Assembly (NCBI GenBank): GCA_949825065.1
Contig: OX463847.1
Span: 35,473,789 to 35,537,788, forward strand
Source: Odontocerum albicorne
Taxonomy: Eukaryota > Arthropoda > Insecta > Trichoptera > Odontoceridae
Direction: 5' to 3'
Length of the DNA stretch: 64,000 nt
In this document: one piece after another, positions 35,899-50,800 of the stretch
How the letters are laid out: each line of letters opens with the position of its first letter
Position numbering within the stretch: the first letter of the stretch is position 1
Notes under the pieces: generated by a model
What the model was told of the DNA's origin: nothing
Seen by the model: the letters and a program-made list of their open reading frames with translations, nothing else
The model's database searches: none
Program-made: the position numbers and the translations under genes

Positions 35899-38800
35899 AT
35901 GTCTGAAGCCGAAGTTCTTACACGCCACCTCTCTAAGATTAAAGTCCCGGCACCGCAACAGAAAATTTATAAAGATGAATGTGTCTACTCCTTTGACGAT
36001 CCGGTGAGTTGCACAAAAATATAACCTCTTTCGCTCATTTTTATTTTTTCGCATTTTTGTTGTATTCGTATATTGTATTTCGCAAATAATCAAATGTACT
36101 GTTTTTTAAATCGTATATTCAGATGTTTAACAATGTCTTATACCACTGATACAAAATATATTTTGTTGTATGTAAAATTGTTCCCTTCAATATATGAATT
36201 GCAAAAAAACTAGTTATCTGCATTATTTGTGACTAAAATAATAAAAAAATACTCCGGCATCAAACATTATCCTTTTTATCTTAGATCGAAATACAAACCA
36301 CTATTTCGAAACGTCAAATATAACCCAGGGAAGTGAACGGCTTAATGTAATTTATACAAATGTTCAAAACAAAGAAAACATTGGATTCGAGTTTTACAAA
36401 AGCAAATGTTTGTGTTTTTCTTTCATACTAAAAAAAATAGGAGTATTTTTGGAATTCGTCATACTTGACGTTTCTACGTTTCCTTCTTTCAGAATTCAAC
36501 TTTATATTCTACGTTTCGTTCTTTCAGAATATCATTCACTTGATCCAACCATACCTTCCTTGGTCTTCCTCTTACAAGCCTAACTCTCAAATTTGTACTA
36601 TATATCTATTTTGTTTTAGTCTCTGTATTCATTCATTCCACTCAGTGTGCTCTTCTTCATCTTAGTTAACACATCAACCTGAAGTTCACATTCATACCTT
36701 ATTACTTCATTCTGTATTTTGTCATGCATTGTCACTCCATAATTTATTCTAAATGTACGCATTTCTACAGCATTTATTCTGCTCTTCTCAGTATTTTTCT
36801 ACATTCACGTGTCACTCCCATACATCAAAGTTGGCGCTAAAATACTATTGTGTCTATCATCTTAGCAGATTTTAATACTTGATAGAAGGCATAATGAGTA
36901 CTATATATTACTTGTGATAGGGTATGCTCCGGTCAACAGTGAAATTGATGAAAACGTGGAAGATTTTTTGAATTGTATTAGAAACGTTTTAGAAAAAAAA
37001 AGAATGACAAGATTATATCGGCAGGCAACTTGATTTCATAGATTGCCATAAAAAAATATGGTTTTGTATCAGTATTAGGCAAGTTTGGTGAAATATAGAC
37101 AAATTATAATGGAAATAGAATGCTAAAAGTATGCTTGGACAATGATCTTTTGGTGCCATTTTTGACCACAATGGGTATCATATCCATATTTATGAAAACT
37201 GCTTTTTCGTCCTTGTTTTGATTCATGTTGAATACGTATCAAAAGGTCTACGTAATTTTTTGTCACTTGACCTCTAAATCTTAACAATTATTTACAGCAG
37301 GGTTTCTCAACCCTGTGCCCGAGGGCGCACATACCCCTGCTACAAAATAATAGTCTCTCGGCATTATGCCTACGATGGGTTGTTCGATTCTTTGGACACA
37401 TTGCTCGTGACTAGGGAGACATTGTGGTCACTAAAAGTGTGGAAGGGGGTGTCCCAATATTTATAAACAAAATAATATTTTGTTTATAAATATAAAATAA
37501 ATGAATTTCGTTTTTAAATATAAAATATATTTTAAAACGAAAGAACACAATTTAATCCAATTTTTTTTTATATTGTTTATTGAAATCATAAATATATAAA
37601 CATTTATGTTATTTTACGAAAATGTTTTGATTTCACTGTCTGTGAGTTCAAGGATTACCAGTGCCAAATTTCTGCACTATATATATTTTATCTGTGGTAA
37701 CCAGTTCAGTCTAAATGCAGTGCTGCACAACATCACGTGTCTTCACCGCGTTTGGTTTTTCTCATAAATATTTTACCCTAAAATGAGTAATCCAAGTAAA
37801 AAACAATGAACCTATCAATTCAACAATGATTGGGAGGAAGACTACTGTTTTATCCAAACTAAGAAGCAATGTGTTTGCTCAATATGCCTTTTTTTTTAAA
37901 TCCGGCTTTCACCCGCCACTATTTTCCTAAATCTCAAATGCGTCTGCGACCACAATTAGGTTGAGAACCCCTGATGTACAGGATACCCAGGTCATCTATT
38001 GGGTTAATGCATAAGTTCGTAGCGTTTTTATTTAATTAAAATTTTTAAGTTAACAATATATATAAACTAACCAGTATATTCTCCTGCATTGTTAACGATT
38101 GGTTCTCAACGTTTTGGCAGTTTTTTTATTCCACACTTGAAGAAATCCGGTGGTTTAGAGGTGAAGAAGTCATCAAACCAATTTTAAAGAGCAACGTCAT
38201 TATTAAAGGAGATTCCTCATAGATTGTTGGATAGATATGGAGCAAGATCAGGAGAATAGGACAGATGGCAGTAACGTCCCAACTGAGCTATTGAATAATG
38301 GCTTTTGTAATGTTAGCAGTATGCGGATGGTCTTTATCAAGCTGAATAATCGTCTTCTTGGTAATTTTTTTAAAATTGTGGCCTTAAGCCGATGGAGCTG
38401 TTGTCAATAAACCTAAAGTGATGGTTACATTCCTCAGAAGCAATTAATATTAAATGACATCTTTATCCCACCAGATGCACAACATTACGGTTGGACACCA
38501 ACTTTTGCACAGGGAGATGCTTGATCGTTAGGGCCCAGCCATTCCTTTCTATTCTTGATGGTCATGTAAATACATCATTTTTCATCGTCAGTATCAATTT
38601 GGGTCAAACGATGAGGAGCAAGCAATGAAGCACAAATGGCAACCTGCTGATTTTTGTTATTTTTGCTCAAAACGTATGGTACCCATACACCCGATTTTTG
38701 TACTTTTCCCATGGAATGCAAATGTTGTGTGATGACATTGGTCACAATTCATCATATTGCCAGATTTCCTAGTTAATTGACATGGATTATCATGAATTGA

Positions 38801-41800
38801 AGCGTTTTAACAGTCTTCAAATTCAGATGGTCTTGAACGTGGAGCATGTCAAAATGGCCCTCTTTGAAACGAGAAAAGCATTTACATGATGTACTTTCCC
38901 TGATAGCGTTCTTCCCGTAAACGGCACAAATGATTCTAGCGCCCTCCAATGCCTTAACTCCTCAAAAAAATATGTCGAAAATGTTCATTTTTATGTACTC
39001 GACACTATTATCTTTAGCCAAAAATTAACACAAACTTCATGCTAATTGAAAAATTCAAGACGTGTTCAATAAAACAATACTGTGGCATTAAAATGACATT
39101 GACATATCTCAAAAAAATCTTTCCAAAGCACTGTTGCCTTGGAAATCAAAAACGCTACAAACTTATGCATCAACTCAATATATTGCATAGCTTTAAAAAA
39201 TGAGTTACTCAGTATATCGGTGGAATAAAATCAATGAGTTTTTATTTAATAATTTGTTACAAGTCTTCTCAGATATTTAGCAAAAAAAAATATTTTTTTA
39301 GATTTTAATAAGCTCCTTAAACAAAAACTTTCCGTCTTTAAATATTAAAAAAAAATTATAAAAAAAATAAACTTTCACAGGCCTTGTCTAGTGAAGTGGT
39401 TAAAAAAAATGTGGGTTTATGCAATTATAAGGTACTTTTGCTCTTCAATTTGCAATTCAATTCCAATGGTGTTTGACTATACATATTGTGGATATCAACA
39501 GAATAATATTTAGTAATTAAAAATAAAAATATAAAAAAAAAACATAAAAAATGAATATAAGCTTTAATTTTTTAAACAAAACATCTAGAATTATATACTT
39601 TTAATACATTATTATTGCTGATATTCACAGTATATTTAGTTTGTCACGTTAACCAAAAATAAAAAGGATTTTTTTATGAGTTACATATAAAATTGACCAA
39701 TGAATTTTGGAAATAACTTTCAGTACAATTTGCTAGAGGCCCATTTCAGAAATCAAATCCATCAAAGCAAGAGCAAAAAGTAATTTTTAAATAGGTCGAG
39801 GTTTTTAATCACATAAATATATATTTTACTTAAAATTTGATTTTACCTAAATTTGAGTTATAACACATCTATCAATAAGTCCCGGGACTAACCAACAGAT
39901 GGCGCCTCTAATAACAAATCCATACCATTCTCAGTTAGTACCAACCTTTAGAAGCTACGTGTCAAACTTTCACGACATTCCGACCGAAAACTCAACAGTC
40001 GGCCGGGAAGGTTATGGCCTCCGTATTTTGGTATGCGCGTGGTATAATATTCATCGATCACCTTGAAAACCTTCCGCACCCACCGTATTCTCCAGATTTG
40101 GCCCAGCGACTATTGGCTGTTCGCAGACCTCAAAAAGATACTCTAGAAAAAGAGATTTGGCTTCAATGAAGAAGTGATTGCCGAAACTAACGCCTATTTT
40201 GAAACCAAAGATAAATCGTTCTGCACGGCTGGAATAGAAAAGTTAGGAAAGCGTTAGAATGAATTTATCGCTCTTGAAGGAGACTATGTTGATGAAAAAA
40301 AAGAATTTTGGCAAACAAATGTTGTTTTAGTAATTAGTTCCGGGACTTATTGATCGATGTGTTACATATATTTTAATATATAATTTTTCATGTAATATAT
40401 GAAAATAATTATGTTATTTTTAAGTGTTAAAATTTCAAATGTTATATTTGTTTATTATGGCTATGTAATGCTGAAGAACACTCTTGATGGGTGAACAGCA
40501 AAAATAAAACAAAAAAGGCAAAAAGGTTTGAAATCTAGCTCTTAAATTTTTTATAATAATTGTAATTTTCTTGTATTATTTTGTATTTACTAGCATTTTA
40601 TTTATTTTTCATCCAGGAAACTGATACAGGGCTTTACATATCCTTGACAAGTTTTCTCAGTTTTGGCCGTCAATATGTGGAACAATACTTCCAGCACAGT
40701 GGAAATGCTGTCTATCTACATATTCAACGGGAGAAAAAGCCTGTATGTATACAATTGTCCTTTTTTACTTTGGTAGTTTTTTTGAACACTTCATTATATT
40801 ATATCATGATATTTGATCATTCAGCTAATGAAGAAGAAAACAATTATTCAGGTGGAATTATATTTATTTTAAAAATCGGTTAGCATAACAATGTCCGAGG
40901 TCTATTATACATCAAAGAATTATTTATTTAATTCTTCAAATTTTATTGGAATACTACCTTGATCAAAAATTTTTAGGACCGGCCACCGTGTGGCGCTGTC
41001 AGTCACCCGATTGGAATTCTTTTTTTTTTCTTAGGTTACCACATCTATCATTGACACTTCCCTCCAAATTTCAGCATCATAGCTTGACATTTGTAAAAGT
41101 TACGTTGTACTTAGTACATCTACCTTTGTGCGTGTTTTCGATTTTTTATTAGTTTGAAAATGGCATCAACTGTGCATCAACGAGTTTGCATTAAATTTTG
41201 TGTGAAAAACGGATTTAACGGTCCGCAGACCTTGGAAATGTTGGAGAAGTGTTTTTTGGTGGCACGAACGCTTCAGAAGTGGTCATGAGTCGGTCGAGGA
41301 TGACGAACGCAGTGGCAGTCGAAAACCGATGAAAACATCGATAAAATCAAAGAAATGTTGGCCGAAAACCGCAAATTGACCATTAGAGAGCTGGCAGAGG
41401 ACTTGAACATCGCTTATGGATCCGCTCAAGACATTTTGGTTAGTGAATTGGGCCTCAGACGTGTTGCTGCAAAACTGATGCCGAAAGCCCTCAATTTCAT
41501 GCAAAAAAAGGACCGCGTTGAAATAGTGAAAGACATGATTTCCATGAGTCTTTGACCAAAAACAACACGATTACTATTCAGCAGCCTTCGTATTCACCTG
41601 ATCTGGCTCCCTGCGACTTTTTCCTGTTCAACCGACTTAAAAAACCGCTTCGCGGAACGCGTTACATCACCCGAGAGGATGTCATGAAAAAATCGAAGAC
41701 GGCTCTGATGGACATACCGAAAATTGAGTACCAGCGGTGTTTCGAGGATTGGATCAAGCGCTGGCGTAAGTGTGTTGCAGTCGATGGGGAGTACTTTGAA

Positions 41801-44800
41801 GGGGACCATATCGATTTTGATGAATAAACTTGTATTTTCGATTTTATGAAGAAAGTCCTAAAACTTTTTGATCAAGGTAGTATGTTCTTTAAAATTATTT
41901 ACGATAATATACAAAAATATACATTTTTTAGACTTGCAATAAATAGATAGAATGGGTATATATTAATGCTCTATTAAAAGATTGCCACCATCAAGTGAAA
42001 ATTTAATTAAAACAATTATAACTTTTTAATACTTTCAGCCCCCTCGATGATGCCTCTTTAAGTTCTAGTCTGACGATTCATCGTCTTTTCTCTCCAATAG
42101 TCCCTATCACCAGCTCTCCAGGTTTACTAAAACAATCCATGAACACTGTCTTGGTCTACCAAATTATCTACTTCCTAATGTTTTTGCCTCAAAGATGGTT
42201 TAATGACTCAGCTATCTTGTGCGCGACAAATGTGTCCAAACCATGCCAATGTTGCCCTTTGCACCAAGTATCCCACCTATATGAAAGCTTTCATTTTAAA
42301 TTCCCTTTTATTAATGTGTATTGGAATACTTGCAGATCGCCCCACCTGAACAAAAAGGAGACGGGCCTGAGAAGAAGATAACACGACTTGCGATTGGTGT
42401 TGAAGGTGGATTTGATCCGGAAACATCAAAAATCAAGTATGAAATTACTGACCACTTGTCCATCGTGGTTTTGCCAGAATTTACTGTCATTCCTTGGCCC
42501 AATGATAACTTACCTGAAATTGTGAGTCCCCACAATCTTATTTTTTTTAAAACTCGACACTAATTTTATTGGAATATGTACTTTAAAATTATTAACGATA
42601 GTATACAGAAATATAATTTTTTTTAGACTTGTAAGACAGAATGGATATATATTAATGCAATTATTAATTTTATTAAGACTAATTAATTATATTAACTAAA
42701 ATTTAATTAAGACAAAATTGAAAAGTTAAACTTTTAAGTGTTATGAATAGATATTGTGGATTTGTGATTTCACAAAATGTCATGTTCTCATTATTTAAAA
42801 TTAATTTGACATTTAATCTAGTGTTACAATAAAGGTGGAAAATTTACAATGTAAAAAATAATAATTACCTCACTGGAGATAAGGATTATTTTATCCTTGC
42901 CATAAACTCTTAATAAAAAAAAACCTACTAACTGCTCTACTCTTGTTTCTCTGGTTTTTGTTCGTTGACGTTTGTTGGTTGATGTTCCTTTTGTGTTTCT
43001 TTGTTTTAAAGAATTAATTATTTCAATAGCTACTGCTTGATTTCATAATTTCTTCCTCTAAATAAATTTTATATTAATTGTGTTTAAATAGAAGTAAAAC
43101 ATATTACAATTTTCTAATTCAGATTATCAGATCAGTGCGTGGAGTTCTTGACGCACAGTCAGCTCAGAAATTAGCAGAGTTAGAATCATTAACTGGTACG
43201 TGGGATGGAGAAGAAAGAAGTGTTTCCAAGTGAGTGTTGAAGACAATTTTTTATAGTTCTTTAAACATAGGATTAAATATTTAATATACTGCATGCGGAA
43301 TCTACTAACCCCATATTTAAGTTTGATACCATAGCAAGTTTGATTCATGTTGTATAGTAATACCTTAAAATGCTCCACAGGTTTATCAGAACGTAACTTT
43401 TAAAGTTTGGGATATAATTATCAATGTGAAATGGACTCAATATTCTTTACAATCCTATCAGTACTGTTTGGCCACTCCGGACTCACTTGTTCTTAAAAAC
43501 TCAATAAAATATCGATGGGAATTTTGAGAAGCTGACAAAAATAACTTAGACCAAGTTCCGGATATAGATATTTTCCACAGCTGTATTTAAGATTGAGCTC
43601 CTTAAAATTTTCTGTAGACATAACTGAACCACTTGATTAGTTTCTTTTAAGAATTACTTAAAATGTAATTGGATTTGTAGTTGGAATTCCCTCTGTATCC
43701 TAGTTGATAACACACTTGTCTTCCAATCCGGAGATTCATGGTTTGATTCCCGTTGGTACCCAGGTTTTTTTAAAAAGGTTCCAGTTGGTTTTCGCTTGAG
43801 ACTTGCAACACCTTTCTGATTGGTTGGAAGAGATTGCCATGTGGCAACGACCCACTAATGAGTATTATATATTATACAACTAAATTGTAATACAATACAA
43901 TGTAATTGGGCTTAACCGTAACAAACCCGCTGGCGTGCATTATGTATTAGGTGTTAACATAAGTTGTATCCGTTTTTTTCCAATTTGAAAATGAGCACCA
44001 AAAGTAAAACAAAATGGTAAAGGTTATACGTCATTCGAAAGAAAATTTTACAAGTTTTTAGACTATTGGCTGTACGCAGACCTCAAAAAGATGATCCAGG
44101 GAAAGAGATTTGGCTCCGATGAAGAAGTGATTGCCGAAACTAACGCCTATTTTGAAACCAAAGATAAATCGTTCTACACGGCTGGCATAGAAAAGTTAGG
44201 AAAGCGTTGGAATGTATGTATCACTCTTGAAGGAGACTATGTTGATGAATAAAGAAGAATTTTGGCAAACAAGTGTTGTTTTAGTAGTTAGTCCTGGGAC
44301 TTATTGATCGATGTGTTATTCCCTCGATTGAACGTGAACAGAAGGAGGTTTCGAAAATGCTTACTTTCGTCTACTTGACATTCCATTTTGAAGGCTTGTA
44401 ATCAAATAAAATAATATATGTAACGTAAAAGCAAACACAATATCTTGTAGAGCGGAAAATTTTCTTTTTATGTGTCACATATAAGTTTACCATTTTGTTT
44501 TACTTTTGGTGCTCATTTTTAAATTGGAAAAAAACGGACACAACGTATGTTAACATCCAATACTATGAAATTGTTTTCATTAAAATGAAATTTCAGATTT
44601 TTTTCTTATAAAAATAATTATATTTGTTTTAACTAGACACGCTGTTAATTTGTTACAATTGGACAATGGTGTAAAAGTGCCACCAACAGGATGGAAATGT
44701 GAGAACTGTGATCTTACTCAAAACCTGTGGCTTAACCTCACAGATGGATCTATTCTCTGTGGAAGGAAGTTCTTTGATGGCTCTGGAGGCAATGATCATG

Positions 44801-47800
44801 CTGTAAGTGTAAACCACAACTCTCAATTCTTTTATTTTGAAAAGCTTTTATATCTAGAATGGATTTGCTTATTATGATGATGCAATTTCTTTTTTAAGAA
44901 TGAAAAACAAATTATTTCCATCTCATTTGTATTATAAAGTGCGTTTTCTGTATTTTATTTCTTAACCCAATCAAACTGCTTGCTTATAAAAATAGATAGA
45001 CTTGTATTCTATTGCTCCATTATAAAATATCGCCTGAATAATATTTGATTTTTTAATTAATACAAGACAACTCATAAATTCCACTAACTGAATTCAGGTG
45101 CAATGTTTTCTGAAAATAAATAAAAATCCAATGGAGACCAAGACCGCAAGTAAGCGGAAAAGCTTTAGTTTCTAATTATTGTGTATTAAAGTTTTGGAAC
45201 CAACTTTGTATTTAATTTTAAACAGTGTTGTTTTATTGCAGTGTTAACTCGAACACCCCGGTTTTCTAGAAAAGCGTAGGAATGAGTCATGAAGAATAGA
45301 AAGGCGATTTGAGTTGAATTATGTTGATAACAAATTAAAAATAGAAACATATTGATTTTACAAATGAAAAAAAAAAGTCTTTTTAAATTTTCTCTGGACT
45401 CATTGTGTTTTAGATTAAAACTCTTTTATTGTTTTCAGGTCCAACATTATGTGAACACATCATACCCTTTGGCTGTCAAGTTAGGAACCATAACTCCGGA
45501 AGGAAAAGCCGATGTGTTTTCATATGTCGAAGATGATATGGTGGAAGACCCTTACTTAAAAGACCACCTCAGGCACTTTGGAATTAATATTCAGGAAATG
45601 CAAAAGGTGAGAAAAAAGGGTAATTTTTTTCACTATTAGGCAAAAAAATACAGACTCAAGGACCTGTTACAATTATTAACAAATGATTGATACATATCAA
45701 AAAGAATCCACTCCAAGTATTTTTTTAACTTTATTTGAAATTCGTATGAACATAACATGATCCTTCGACTGTGAGCGTTCTTATTGTATTGGGTGTACAA
45801 ATAAGTCACCGCCGTTTGACAAAAGTTGGCGCCACCAGTAAGTTATGGTTAAAATTGTCAGATGTAAAATGTCATTATCGTAAGGTTGGACATCTGTCAA
45901 CAACATGACCTTGAAATATTAGTGAATTTTTATCAGTATAACATATTTTTTTGTGTTCGAAAATGTCAAGTTTTGAGCCGAATAAGTGTCATTTGCGGGA
46001 ACTTTTGATTTACTTCTTCAATTTGAAGAAATCTGCAGCTGAGGCGCATCGATTGCTTGTAGAAGCATATGGTGAGGCTGCCTTAAGTGAGAGAAGTTGT
46101 CGTGAGTGGTTTCAAAAGTTTAAGAACGGTGAATTTGACATCGAAGACAAAGAACGTAGCGGAAGGCCGAAAGTGTACGAAGACGCGGAATTGGAAGTAT
46201 TATTGGATCAAGATTCGTGCCAAACGCAAGAAGAACTTGCACTTACATTAGGAGTGACTCAACAAGCAATTTCACATGGGTTGAAATCATTGGGAATGAT
46301 TCAAAAACAAAGAAATTGGGATTCATATGAACTGACACGGAGAAACTTTGAATGCCAATTTTCCAGATGTGAAATGCTGCTTGCCAGGCATAAACGAAAG
46401 GGTTTTCTGCACCATATAGTCACTGGTGATGAAAAATGCATCCATTATGATAATCCAAAAAGGAAGAAATCATGGGGATCCCCTGGTCATGCTTCAACAT
46501 CTACGGCTAAGCCAAATATTCATGGAAAAAAACTCTTGTTGTGTATTTGGTGGGATCAGCTTGGTGTCGTGTATTATGAGTTGCTCAAACCGAATGAAAC
46601 CATTGCTGGGGCTGTCTACCGAACATAATTGATGAGATTGAGTCGAGCACTCGAGGAAAAGCGCGCCCACTACTACGCCAGACACGACAAAATTATTCTC
46701 CTGCATGATAATGCTAGTCCACATGTTGCGGCACCGGTCAAAACCTATTTGGAAACACTCAATTGAGAAGTTTTACCCCATCCGCTGTATTCACCAGACA
46801 TTGCTCCTTCTGATTACCACTTGTTTTGATCGATGACGCATGGCCTGTCTGAGCAGCACTTCACATCATATGAAGATACCAAAAATTGAGTCGATTCGTG
46901 GATAGCCTCAAAAGATGATGATGATGACTGACGCGGTATTCGTATGCTGACAGAAAGATGGGGAAAAGTAGTGGCAAGCGATGGGTACTACTTCGAATAA
47001 AACATGAGGTTCCGTTCTTTCACAATAAATGCCCATTTTTTTATAAAAAACGGCGGAAACTTATTTGTACACCTAATATGTACAGTCAACTAATTTTCCA
47101 CCAGATTCATATGTTTGAAAGTTCAAAATTTGAGCACAATTATTGCTCAAGCCATCTTATTTATTTCCCAATTCAAAATGAAGATCAGTTTTAGGCATAA
47201 AATTTTAGTAAAAATATATTTAACTATTCATAATGGCCTTATCTTATGCATAAAATAATCATGTATTAATAAAATTTAAAAAAAATCATGAATAATCAAA
47301 ATAATAAAGATTAAAATTATAAAACAAGCAGTTTTAAAAAGCTAAAGATTACAAAATAAATTAAAGAAAAATAAATAAACGGATGAAGTTTACTCAGAAT
47401 ATTGTAATAATAAATTATTCATGTTGAGTATTAAAACAGTAAAATAGTAGTAAACCAGTATTATAATATTGAGAAGCAATGATCCTGAATTGGGAATACT
47501 AAGACATGATATCCGAGAACTCCATAGAGCTTCCCTTTGGAAGAACTGAAAATGTTCATAACCATCATGTTCCCCAATATGCGTAATTGTTCAAAGAACA
47601 AGAAAAATCAATTATTTTTAGTGTGGACCTCTTACCCTGCTAAAATGAAACTATTTGTCCAGAATATTGAAAACTATCATTAATGTGAGCTCCTTACTAC
47701 AAACAGCGTCACTGTTTAAGAGTCCAACAGGAATACTGCCTCAAATGTTATCCAAATTTCTTGAAGAACACACCATGTAATTGTACATTTTAGTGTGGTA

Positions 47801-50800
47801 ACCACACTAAAAAGGAAAATTGGAACACATTTCGTACTTAAAACTAATAGTGTTGTTAGCACTCTTACATCAATAAACAGCATTGTGTTTCTAATAACAA
47901 GCATCTGTTATCTCTTTGAGATGAGATTTTCAATACAATGAATAAAGATAGGCTATAGGTCGAGATTTACTGTGAGGTCTCTGAACTCAGAGATCCTCCT
48001 ATATTCTACGATATTATGTTTTAACCAAAATTGTTTGGTGTTAATCACAATTTTTTGCAAAAAAAATAATATAAAAATACCACTACTGCTTGAACTACCC
48101 ACATAAAGCATGCGGAGGCCAAAATTCTTCTATCTCGTCGGGTGCAATGCAAACAGCTTTGAGTCCTTTATAATGCCGGCCTTTTAGGAACTCTACCAAA
48201 TACTACCTATAGATAGTCGTCAGCGGTCTACTAGGTAATGAGAACCAACAGACGACAGCTTGTTCGAAAAAAAACTTGTACAAGGATATTCATAAGACTA
48301 CGACTAAACCAGTCAAAGAAAGAAAAGGGTATACCAATATATTTCTTTCATATGATTAATAAAATTTCTCATTGTTTTTGCAAAAATATATGAAAATTGT
48401 TTGGCATATTTGATTAAATAACAGTTTTTGAATGTTGAAACAGTGTACTTCTGTCAAATTAAGAAGTAATGAAAATGAATCTATTAAAATCAATATTGTA
48501 GACTTTGTACACAATTTTTGTTTTGAAAATAATATTGCGTTAAAATTTCCTATCAGCAAGTTGAGATTTCTATGAACCATATTAAAATTTGGTCCTATTA
48601 GCTATAGGAGGTTGAAACATTTCCTCTCTGTTTTTTATCTTTACGGACATTGGAAATATTGATTTTTATCTATGAAAAGTGTAGCATTGAAACACCCATT
48701 TAACAGGTGACTTGAGAGAATTATGCCTTTGACCAATTAACCAAAACACTTTTAGAATACTTTATCACCACAATTATATTTTGATAATATTCTTCAAGTT
48801 TATGCTACATATGTGATATTGCTTAAATTAGTTTTTATCATTAAAAAATGTAGGTCCATTGCTCACAATTTAGAATATTTCATTAGAGAATATGATTTGC
48901 CACTTTCAGACAGAGAAGTCAATGGTGGAACTGGAGTTGGAGGTGAACCAGCGGGCCTGGGAATGGGGTGCCCTGCAGGAGTCTTCCAGTGCGCTGCTAC
49001 CTGCTAATGGGCCTCGCCTCACGGGACTCCTCAATATGGGCAACTCGTGCTACCTCAACAGTGTCATGCAGGTAACTTTTTCTTTCTATACAATCAAGTA
49101 CAATACCCGGCGGTAAGTCATTACCATGATGTGACTTTTAATGATCCTCTTCATGTATCTTCTTCTCTACTCAACTTATAACAACTATTATACTTAATTT
49201 GATATTTTTTAACCACTAGTATTTTCTAATTATTCCTCTCACTGTAGACAATGTGTTGAAAAATCAGAAAACTTGTTGATAGTTTAAAATGTATTATATT
49301 CCCAAATAAATGTTGACATATCTTCCATCGGTAGATTTTCAAGTAGTAAAAATATTTTATTTTTTTTTACATCTTTAACTTATTATATTCTTATCCATCT
49401 AGCCTTGTTCAAAAAGATTTTTTGCTAGGAACTGTCAAACAATATTTATGCATGGGGAAAAGACAAAATATGTATTTCGCAATGGAAAAGTATACCGCCT
49501 ATTCTGACAAGGAAACGGCAAGATGGTATTTATGTATTGGACTCCGGTAATGTCAGATTTTGACTTGTAACACTTGGTTTGAAATTATTAATTTCTTAGC
49601 ACTCCCAAATAAAAATAATGTTCTGTGATTTTAAGTGTATTTATTTTGAAATATTTATTTTTATTTCAGGTGATTTTTACCATTCCGAATTTCATCAAAC
49701 GCTTTGTGGATGGAGCTCCTGAGATATTTAGCTCATTCCCATCTGATCCTGTTAATGACTTCAATATTCAGACGTATGTTCTTTTATATTATTTTCAAAT
49801 TAATGCTACGTTTTGGCATCATTATTTATATCACTTACGTCATAGTGAAATACCTCCATGACTACTATTTACTGAAAAAAAAACATCCTTTCTAAGTCGC
49901 ATGATCGACCATGTTGAATTTTATCGCAGATGATTGACTAATGCATTCTTTTCAGTAAAAGAAAATCAAAATGAGTGAATAACATAAAAACAATTAAGTG
50001 CTTGTATGCTAAATATCGTATGCGGTTGTATAAACAAAAATGGCTGTCAAAGTTTGTGGTGAGTTGTTACATCACAAGCTCGAACATGCGCCATTAATTT
50101 AATTCATTATCGAGTGTTTCGATGGTGAATTAAAATTTGATTATTTATATTGGTTTTGCTACATTATTATTATTGGTAGGAATAATTTCTAATCTTCAAT
50201 CGCACATATTTCTATTCTTCAATTTTATTTTTTTGTAAAAATATCTGAAATAACCCTATTTTATACTATCCACAAATGGCCAAGAGAAATATGTCCAATT
50301 TCCAATGTGGCCGGAACTCGATTGAATCATACAAGTTACTGTAGCTCGCCACGCTATGTAGCGTGGGTGACCTCTAGCACTTGAGTGAATGTATTAGGCC
50401 TCGGCCACACAGGTAGGAGCCTCGCTTGATGCTTAGACCTATGTTGCGAGTTAGGCGACATATCCTAGCAAACCAACGTACCGCATACTATCGCAGTGGC
50501 CACACTGCACGCTTCGCGCCGCGTTGCATGACGATTAGTCATCGAGTGAATCTCCTAGCGAACAGATGTGTTGGTTAATTTATAAGATGGCGGAAGTTTT
50601 AATGACAGCTGTGTATAAAAGGGAGCCTTTGTGGAACCCATCGAGCAAATTATAGAAAAATGTAAAACACGTACAACACGTAAAACCTAGCTTAGCACCT
50701 AATGAAGCACTTTGGTGTGGCCTCGGCCTTAGTGTTAAACACAAATACAATTTTGAAAACAAAATGACATTCTACAACTGGCTTATTTTCAATACTGTCA

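Noticed and set aside
45951..45962. Upstream TTG start for the Mos1-like transposase
   Set aside because: The family start MSSF aligns with the ATG at 45963.
48813..48909. Open frame running into USP5 exon 7 from the intron
   Set aside because: The conserved protein starts at TEKSMVELE after the acceptor at 48908-48909; upstream codons do not match the family.
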